Notes under the pieces: generated by a model
Told to the model about the DNA's origin: nothing
Databases searched by the model: none
What the model saw: the letters and a program-made list of their open reading frames with translations, nothing else
Assembly (NCBI GenBank): GCA_045863555.1
Contig: BTUU01000024.1
Coordinates: 1 to 64,000, forward strand
DNA length: 64,000 nt
From: JACRLV01 sp045863555
GTDB lineage: Bacteria > Planctomycetota > Phycisphaerae > UBA1845 > Fen-1342
Direction of reading: 5' to 3'
Program-made: the position numbers and the translations under genes
Shown: positions 53,899 to 62,800 of the stretch, piece by piece
How positions within the stretch are numbered: position 1 is the first letter of the stretch
Layout of the letters: the number at the start of each line of letters is the position of its first letter

Positions 53899-56800
53899 TC
53901 TTGCGCTCCTTCGCCCATGTGATCGGGATGTCGTAGCTGGCCGGCTCCGCCCGGCGTGGCTCCGCGGGAGGCGTCTGACGCACGGGGCCGTAGATGTCGC
54001 GGTCGTCGCCGCCGCGATCCGGCGGCGCCGCTTCCGGCGTCGTGCCCTCCGCGCCCTCGGGCCGCGGGGCGCGCTGGAGGCCGTCCATGAGCGGGTTCTC
54101 AAGCACCTCGGAAGGAATCGCACCCGTGCGGTCGCGCTCCGTGATCGACAGGTTTCGGTAGTCGTCGACGGTGCGGATGACCTTGGGCGTCAGGATCACG
54201 AGCAGTTCCGTGTGATCGTTGCGCTTCACGTCGTTGCGGAAGACCGCGCCGACGATCGGGAGGTCGCCCAGAAGCGGGACCTTCTGCTCGGTGACCTGGT
54301 CGCGGGTCGTGATGAGGCCGCCGAGGACGACGGTTTCATTGTCCTTGACGGTCACGGAGGTGTCCGCGGTGCGCTTCAGGAAGGTCGGCTGCGTCACACC
54401 GGCTGCGATCTGCGAGGAGCCGGCGATGTCGGACACTTCCTGGACGATCTGCATCCGCACGAAGCCGTCCGGATTGATCTGCGGCGTGACTTCGAGCTTG
54501 ATGCCGACCTCCTCGCGGCTGACGGTGGTCTGAGTCTGGCCGGCGACGGTCGTGGTGCCGTTGACGACGGGAATCGAATTAGTGATCTCGATTCGTGCCG
54601 TCTCATTGTCGAGCGCCATGATCTGCGGCCGGCTGAGGACGTTCAGCGTGCCCTCGGACTGGAGGGTGCGGATGAGGAAGTTGAAATCGCGGCCGGTGAT
54701 CGTGAAGGTGAAGCCGCCCAGGTCTCCGACGGCCGCGCCGATGTCGGTGCCGCCTACGAAGTCGAACGACGTCGTGTCATTCACTCCCGCCCGGGTGAAC
54801 TGGAGGTCCTGGAAGGCGAACTCGATGCCCAGCTCGAGCGAGTTGTTCATCGTGACTTCGACGATGAGGACCTGAATCATGACCTGCGGCGGCGCCTGGT
54901 CGAGCTGGCGGACGAGATCGAGGATCTCGCTCTGCCGGCGCGGATCGTAGGCGAGGATGATGCGGTTGGTTTCTTCGCTGCTGATGGCGATGATGTCGCG
55001 CGACTGCTTCTTGCTCGCGGAGATCGATTCACCGAGGTCCTGGAGGCGCTGCTTGTCACGATCGCTGTAGCTGGTGATCGCGGCTTCGATGTCCACCGCC
55101 TTGTTGTTGCGCGGGTGGTAGACGAGCGTGGCCACGTCCTGCACGTCGCGGGCGTCGAGATCGAGCACGAGCTTCTCGACGAGGTCGAGGTAGCCGGGCG
55201 TGCCCGCGGCGATGACCGAGTTCGTGCGGGTATCGGTCGTGAACGAAATCTGCTGGCGGCCGCCGGAGGCCGCGCCTTCGAGGGTCAGCTCGCGCTCCTC
55301 GCCGGTCGTGGACTGCGACCGCGTGCCGCCGCTGGTTCCGGTCGTGGCCGGGAAGAGCTTCTCCAGCGCGGTGACCATCTCCTCGGCGTCCGAGTTCCGC
55401 AGCGGGAAGGTGCGGATGCGGAGCGAATCGGGCGGGAGATCAAGGGCCTTCACGAGGTATTCGATCATCCCCATGCTTTCGGGCGGCGCAGTGACGATGA
55501 GCGAATTCGTGCGGGTGTCGTCGGTGACCTGGACCTCGGAACGCATGGCTTCGAGGGTCTCGATGGAGCCGTTTTCCAGGGCGCGGTGGGCGATGAGCAT
55601 CACCGCGGCCTTGGCGTCGCTCGACGAACCTCCTCCTCCTCCGCCGGTCGACCCGACCGAGCCGCCGCGGCCTTCGAGGATGTTGCGGAGGATGTCGCCA
55701 GTGTCCTGGGCGTCGGCCTGTTCGAGCTTGAAGATCCGGACGGCGTCGCTGCCCTTGGCCTTGGTGTCGTCGAGCCTTTCGAGCAGCGCGGCCACGTCGT
55801 GGACCATCTGCGGCGGGCCCGCGAGAACGACGGAATTCGTCGTCGGTTCGGCGAAAACCGTGATGTCGGCGTTTGCGGACGCCCCGCCGCCGGAACCGGA
55901 GACCTTGGTCAGGTCCGTCGCGGCCTTGGCCATGTCCTCGGCCTTTCCGAGCCGGAGCGGGACGATCCGCGTGACGCGGCCGGTCGTGTCGGCGGGCTTG
56001 TCGAGCATGTCGATCCAGCGATCGAGCATGAGCATGTCTTCTTTGGACGCCGCGATAAGCAGCGAGTTCGAGAAGGGTTCGGCGGTGATCTGAATCGGCG
56101 ACCCCTGCGAGGAACTGCCGCCCGAACCGCCCCCCCCGCCGCCGGTGGTCGTGCGGATCTTGTCGACCATTTCCTGGAGCGCGCCGGCGATGTTCGTGGC
56201 GCTCGCGAGGAGCACGCGGCGGACCTTGAAGTCGGTCGTCGCGGTCTTCGGGCTGTCGAGGCGGGTGATGAACTCCTCGGCTTCGCTCAAATAGGCCTTG
56301 GTGCCGACGAGCATGAGCGAATTGCTGCGCGAATCGGCGAGGACGCTCAGGGAGTCGTTCTGGCCGCCTTCGTTCGCGGTGCCGCGGGCCTCCTTCTTGG
56401 CGTCGAAGGCGCTCTGGAGCAGGTTCGCGAGCTTCACCGCGTCGGCGTATTCGAGGTTGCGGAAGATCGTCGCGACGGGCGAGGACCCGGGCAGGTCATC
56501 GAGCTGAATCGAGAGCGTCTCGATCATCTTCCAGGTTTCGCTGGTCGCGAGGACGATCAGTGAATTCGTCCGCGAGTCGACCATGAGCACGGCGTCGTCG
56601 CGCGCGGCGTTGTCCTTGCCGCCCATCGCTTCGAGGCGCTTATCGAGCATCTCCCGCAGGCGCGTCTGCATGCCGGCGGCGTCGGTGTTCTTGAACGTAT
56701 ACAGATGCATGTCCATGCCCATCGACTCGGGCGAGCGGTCGATCTCGTTGATCAGGCCCGCGGCGAGGAGCACGGAGGGCTTGCGGCCGATGACGAAGAT

Positions 56801-59800
56801 CGTGTTGCTGCGCGGGTCGGCGGAGATGTGGACATTGAAGGGCAGCCCTTCGCCGGTCGTGTTGAGCGGCGTGGGGGGCATCTCGCCTTCCTTGAAGTCC
56901 TTGCCGGTGCCCTGGCTCGGGCGCTTCAGCGAAACCTTCGACTCGTCGAAGATCTTCTGGAGCGTCTCGGCGACCTTTTCGGCCGTGCTGAACTTGAGGG
57001 CGAAAGCCTTGACGTCGATGTCGACGCCTTCGGGAAGCTGATCGAAGCTGGCGACGATCTGCTGGAGCGCGGCGTTGTTCTTCTTCGTGGAGAAGATGAT
57101 CAGCGCGTTTTTGCCGGTGTCGGCGATGATGCGGATCGGCTTGTCGAGATCCAGCGGGGGAAGCGGCTTGCCGTCCGGGCCGGTGAGGGTGAGCTTGCGG
57201 ATGAGGCTGGCTCCGCTGCCCGTTGCGCCGGCGGCGCGGCCGCCGCCCTGCGCGCCTCCGCCGGTGGTGGAAGCGGCTGAGCGATCGACTTCGATGAGCG
57301 CCGAGAGGACCTTTTCGAGGTCTTCGGCGCGGGCGTTCTTCAGATCGACGACGAACGCTTCGGCGGCGGTGAAGCCCCCCTCGGCGTCGGGGATCTCGAC
57401 GTCCATGGACTTGATGAGGCGTTCGAGCTCCTTCACTTCGGCCGGCGTGCCGATGAGCATGAGCCCGTTCACGCGAGGGACGGCCTGGACGGCGGCCTGG
57501 TCGGTCGTGGCTTCGCCGCGGACGCGGTTGAGCTGCTCGACGACAGGTTTGAGGAGGTTCGCGGCCTCGTCGGCACGGATGTTGCTCAGCGTGACGAGCT
57601 TGGGCTCGCTGGCGTCGGTCGCGGTGTCGAGTTGCGCGACCAGTTCCTTGATGAGATCGACGTTTTCTTCGGAGCCGGAGACGATCAGCGAGTTGCTGCG
57701 GGCTTCGGCGATGATCGTGTAACGCTCATTGCGATCGGCGCTGCCGCCCCGCTGCTCGACGATGGCGCGCATCACCTGGTCAAGGTTCTGCTGGATCGCA
57801 GCGGCCTTGGCGAATTCGAGCGGGACGACTTCGATCACCGGTGCGGGCGTCGAGCCCTCTACGAGTTCGAGCATCTGGAGGATGAACGAGACGTCGTTCT
57901 TGTCGCCGGTGATGACGATGGTCTTGCTGTCGAGCGGGGTGGCGAGGACTTCGCCGCGGAGCTGGCCATTGATATTCGGCAGCGAGCGCAGCGCCGAGGG
58001 GACGGTCGTCGCGGTCACGGGCGGCGCCTGGGTGGACTTTTCCGCCGCCTGTGCGTCGGCCTTTTCCTGCGCGTCGCGGACGGCCTTCAGCAGGTCGACT
58101 TCGCGGTTCACCGGCTGGGTGGAATCGCGCGTGACGGGCTGTGCATCGGAGGCGGCCGGGGCGGCGGCGCGACGACGCGCGCCGCGGGTGGTCGGCGGAT
58201 CGTTTTTCGGATCCTGACCGTCCTGCGACGAGACTTCCGCGGTTTTTTCGTCCGCGGGAGAGTCGACGACCTGCCAGAACATGATCGAGGGCGTGTTCAG
58301 CAGCGTCGCAAGGACGGGCTCGCCGAAGATGAACGAGTCGCCGATCTTCGCGTCGATCTTCTGAATCGGCTGGACGTTGAAGACGCCCTCCGTCGACGGC
58401 GGAGCCCCCCCGCCGCCGCGAGGCTGCTGCGGGCGGACGCCGCGGGTGCCGCCGCCCTGGTTACCGCCCCGGTTGAAGCCGGGGTTTGTCCCGCCGCCGC
58501 GATTTCCGCCGCCGGGGACGTTGAAATTCCCGCCGCCGCCGCGGTTTACCCCGCCGGGAGTCATGCCGCCAGTATTGCCGCCGCGTGCACCCGTCGGACG
58601 GACGGTGGCACGCGAACCGCGATTCTGGAGGTCGTTGATGATCGACTGGGCGTCGGTCGCCGTCATGTTGTTGAGTTTCAACACGACGGTCTCGGGGGCC
58701 GTCGGACGGATTTCCTTGAGCTGATCAACAACGGTGCGGACGAGGCCGGTCATTGACGGCTCGCCGTAGACCATAAGCACCTGGCTCGAGTCGTTGGCCT
58801 GGACGGAGACGACCCGCGGCTGGCGATTCTGCTTCTGGGCGAGCCGCTGCTCGCCGTCATTGACGAGCCGCTCGACTGTCTGTGCGAGCGTGAAGACATC
58901 CTGATCGTACGGGACGGGGATCAGCTCGATCGGTGATTCAATCGTGGATTTGTCGTCGAACTGGGCAACAAGCGACTTGACCTGATCGATCTGCGCGGTG
59001 GAGCCGTGCACGATGATCGTCTTCGCGCTGTCATTGGGGACGATGACCGGTGCGGCTGCTCCGGCGCCGGCCCGCTGGCCGCCGCGGCCAGCGCCGGCCT
59101 GAGCGGACGAGTTGTCGATGAACTGTTGGATAAACGACACGATCTGCGACGCGTCGGCGTTCTTCACCTGGATGGTCGCGATCTGGCGCGTGAGCTGATT
59201 CGACATCGGCTCGATGACCATCGCGTTGACGGTCTCGATATCCGCCTTGCGGCCGATGACAAAGACCGCGTTGCGATCGGCATCCGCGATGGCGGTGACG
59301 TCGACGACGCGGCCGCCGGCGATGGAGACGCCGCCGGTAAGACCGGCGAGAGGATTCGCACCCCGGCCGCCTCCGCCGCCCCGCCGCGCGCCGCCGGCCG
59401 CCGCGGCATCGCCACCGCCGGCCGCGTAGGCATTGACTGCGTCCGCTACGACCGTGGCGTCCGCATCCGACAGGACGAACACGCGGAATTCCTTGCGCTG
59501 CTCGGCCGGCATCTCCGCATCGGCGGCCTTCAGAATCTGGCCGACAAATTCGAAGACCTGCTCCGAGCCGACGACCATGATGCTGTTCGTGCGCTCGTCG
59601 GCGATGGCCGTGAACGCGTCGAAGTCCATGTCGCCGCCGCTGCCGGCTGTCCGGGCGACAGTCAGGTACTCCATCATCGCGCCCTTGACCGAATCGACGA
59701 GGGCCTGGGCCTTCGCGTAGCGAATCGGGAACGTGCGGAACTGGAGGCCGGCGTCGGACTTGTCGAGCGCGAGGACGAGGTCGCTCATCTGCTCGAAGAT

Positions 59801-62800
59801 GGCGTCCGGAGCGCGGACGTAGAGGGCCTTCGAGTTCTTGTCGCCGATGACGACGATCTTGCCCGCCATCTGCGCCGCCGCGGACGCCCCGCCGCGTGCG
59901 CCGCCCCGGCCGGCCGCGCCGCCAGGGGAGGTGGCCGCACTGCCGCCGACACCGCCGAAGACGAAGAGCAGCTTGTCAGCGAGCTTTTCGGGGTTCGCGT
60001 TCGTCACGGGGATTTCGCGGATGTCGCGCTGGTAGAGCTTGTCGAGCTCCTCGACCTTTTCGAAGATCTTGTCGCGCATGTCCTTCGAGGCGAAGACGAC
60101 GATCGTATTCGAGGTCGTCTCGGCGGTGATGCGGACTTCGGTCGAGCTCGTGGTCATGCCGCCCCGGCCGCCGCCGGCCCGCCCGGCGCCGCGAGCGCCG
60201 CCGCCGCTTGAACCGGCGAAGAGATCCTGCACGACGCGGGCGATTTCGTTGGCGTCGCCGTACTTGAGGACGTAGGTCTCGGCCTCGGCGAAGTTGCCCT
60301 GGATATCGAGCAGTTCGATCTGCTTGAGGACGGTCTCCACGTCCTTCTGCTGGGCGGTGAAGATGAGCGTGTTGCTGCGCGTGTCGCCATTGATCGTCAC
60401 CGGGCCCATGTCGGCCGGGGAGACGCCGGTTGACCGCCGGCCCGCACCGCCGCGACCGCCGCCGCCGCCGCCCGTGGTCGCGTCGAAGACTTCCTGGAGC
60501 AGCGGGACGATCTCCTCGACCTTGGCGGTCGAGAGCTTGACGTGCTTGACGACGACGACATCGCGGCCTTCGAGGTCCTCCATCTTGTTGATGACGTTCT
60601 CGATCATCTCCATGACCTTCTGCGGTGCGGAGATGAGGAGCGAGTTGGTCATGGCGTTGGGGACGATCTGGACGGACTCGATCTTGACACCTTCCGCGCC
60701 CTCGATCCCGCCGAACGTGATCATCTGCGACTGCATGAGATCCATGAACGGGTTGTTACCCATTCCGCCCATGCCGCGGCCGCCAAAGCCGCCGAAACCG
60801 CCTGGGAAGAATCCCATGCCGCCACCGCGGTTTCCGGCGCTCTGGTTGCGGGACTGGGTGATTCCGAAGGCTTCCTTGATGTTGTTGGCGACCTCGGTGG
60901 CATCGAGGCTCTTGAGCTGGATGACCTTCATGTCGACATTTGCCGGCGGAATGTCCATTTCGCGCAGCAATTGGCGGATTTCGGGCAGGTCGGATTCGTC
61001 GCACTTCACGATCAGGTAGTTGTGGCTGATGTCCGTGGCGATGCGGAGCCGGTCACCGCCGCGCTGCTGCCGCGACGTACCGCCGGTAGTCGAGCCCCCC
61101 CGGCCGCTCTGAGGTCCCATGAGGCCGCCGGTCATGCGGTTGAGGGAATCCATAAGGCCCCCGCCCCCCCCGCCGCCACGACCGCCGCGGCCGCCGCGAT
61201 CGTCGCCGCCGCCCTGCTGATTGCGCTGGGCCTGCTGCATCTGCTGCTGCATCTGCATTTGCTGCTGCATCATCTGCTGCTGGAGGCGGAGCTGGCCGGC
61301 CGCACCCTGAAACTGGGCGGACTCGTTGAACATGAGTTCGAGGATGCGCGCAGCGGCTGTGACGTCGCCGAAGCGGAAGCGGAAGATGCGGACGACTTCA
61401 CCGGCTGTGAGGTCCTCCTCGAGGAGTGCGATGGCATCTTGTATCTCGTCAACGCGATTCTTGTCGCCTGAAACGAGGATGCGGCCGTCTCCCACGTCGG
61501 TGATCGTCGCGCGCCGGCCCTCGGGCTGCGTCGCAGCCGCGGTGGCGGGCGCAGATGATGCGTGGGCGGCGGCATCGTTCAGCTGCGGCGGAGTCTCGCC
61601 TCGATCAGTTGCCTGCGAGCGGATGATTTCGCGCGCGACGCGCGACTGCCAGTCGTCGGCGTCCTGGTGGTAGTGATCGCCGGCCGCCCCCGTCGGAACG
61701 ACGCGTGCGCCGTCACCGCGCTGCGGGACGTTGGAACCGGGGCGCGAGGAGCGATCGTTGACGCCGCGCGGCTGTGGGCCGTCCTCGGGCCAGAGTTCCT
61801 CGACGAGCGACTTGTATTCGGCGGCCTGGCCTTCCGACATCGACTTGATGTCGATCCCAGGAATACGCGCCTGAAGGAGCGGAAGGTACTTCGCTGCGCC
61901 GCCCTTGGGCTTCAGGATGAGCGTCGTAACCTCGATCTTGTAACGGGACTCGTACTGCCGGATCAGCTTTTCGATCTTAGGGAATTCGCTTGGCCGGCAG
62001 CGGACCTTGATGTACTCACCGTCCCAGTCGGCATCGAGTTCCGGTCCACCGTCCAGCGGGAAGTGCTCTTCGACATCCCAGACGATGTCGTTTGCATCGC
62101 CGCGGGTGATGTCGACGAAGTAAAGCTCTCGAGCGTTATCCTCGGACGACTGGTCCGGCGCGACGTCGAGAAGATTCACGAACTCCTCGATCTGCCGCAT
62201 CTTGCGCCGGTTGGCGGTGACGATCATGCGATCGTAGAACTCGTCGTCGGTGATGGTCACCGCGTCCTGCCCCGCACCCTCCGGGAACATCTCCCGGAGC
62301 GTGTCGGCGACGGTGAGAACGCTCGTATTGCGGATCTTGAAGATCTTCAGCTCGGGCGTGGTCCTGCTCAGGGCTTCGACCTCGCTGATCCGCTTTTCCG
62401 CCTCGGCCACCTCGCGCGGCATGCCGCTGAGGATGATGGTGTTGGAGGTCGCGTCGGGAACGATCGAAACGGCGGCCGGCTTGCCGGCGACCTGCATGCT
62501 GGCCGAGACGGCCTGGGCGAGCGTCTGGGCCTGGGCCTCGTTGAGCTGAATGACGCGCGTGATCTGACCGGTATCGACGTCGGTATCAATGGTCTTGATC
62601 AGCGACGCCGCGAGGTCCTGGTACAGGTCGGGCGCGAGGACGAAGAGCCGGTTGGTGGACGGTTCCGCCATGACCCGCAGCGGCAGTTTTTCACTGCGCA
62701 CGCCGCCTTCGATCGTGAGGGATTTCGTCTTCAGCATCGTTTCGATGTTCTGCGCGATCGCGTCCGCCTTGGCGAATTTGAGCGCGTAGGGCTTCATCTC

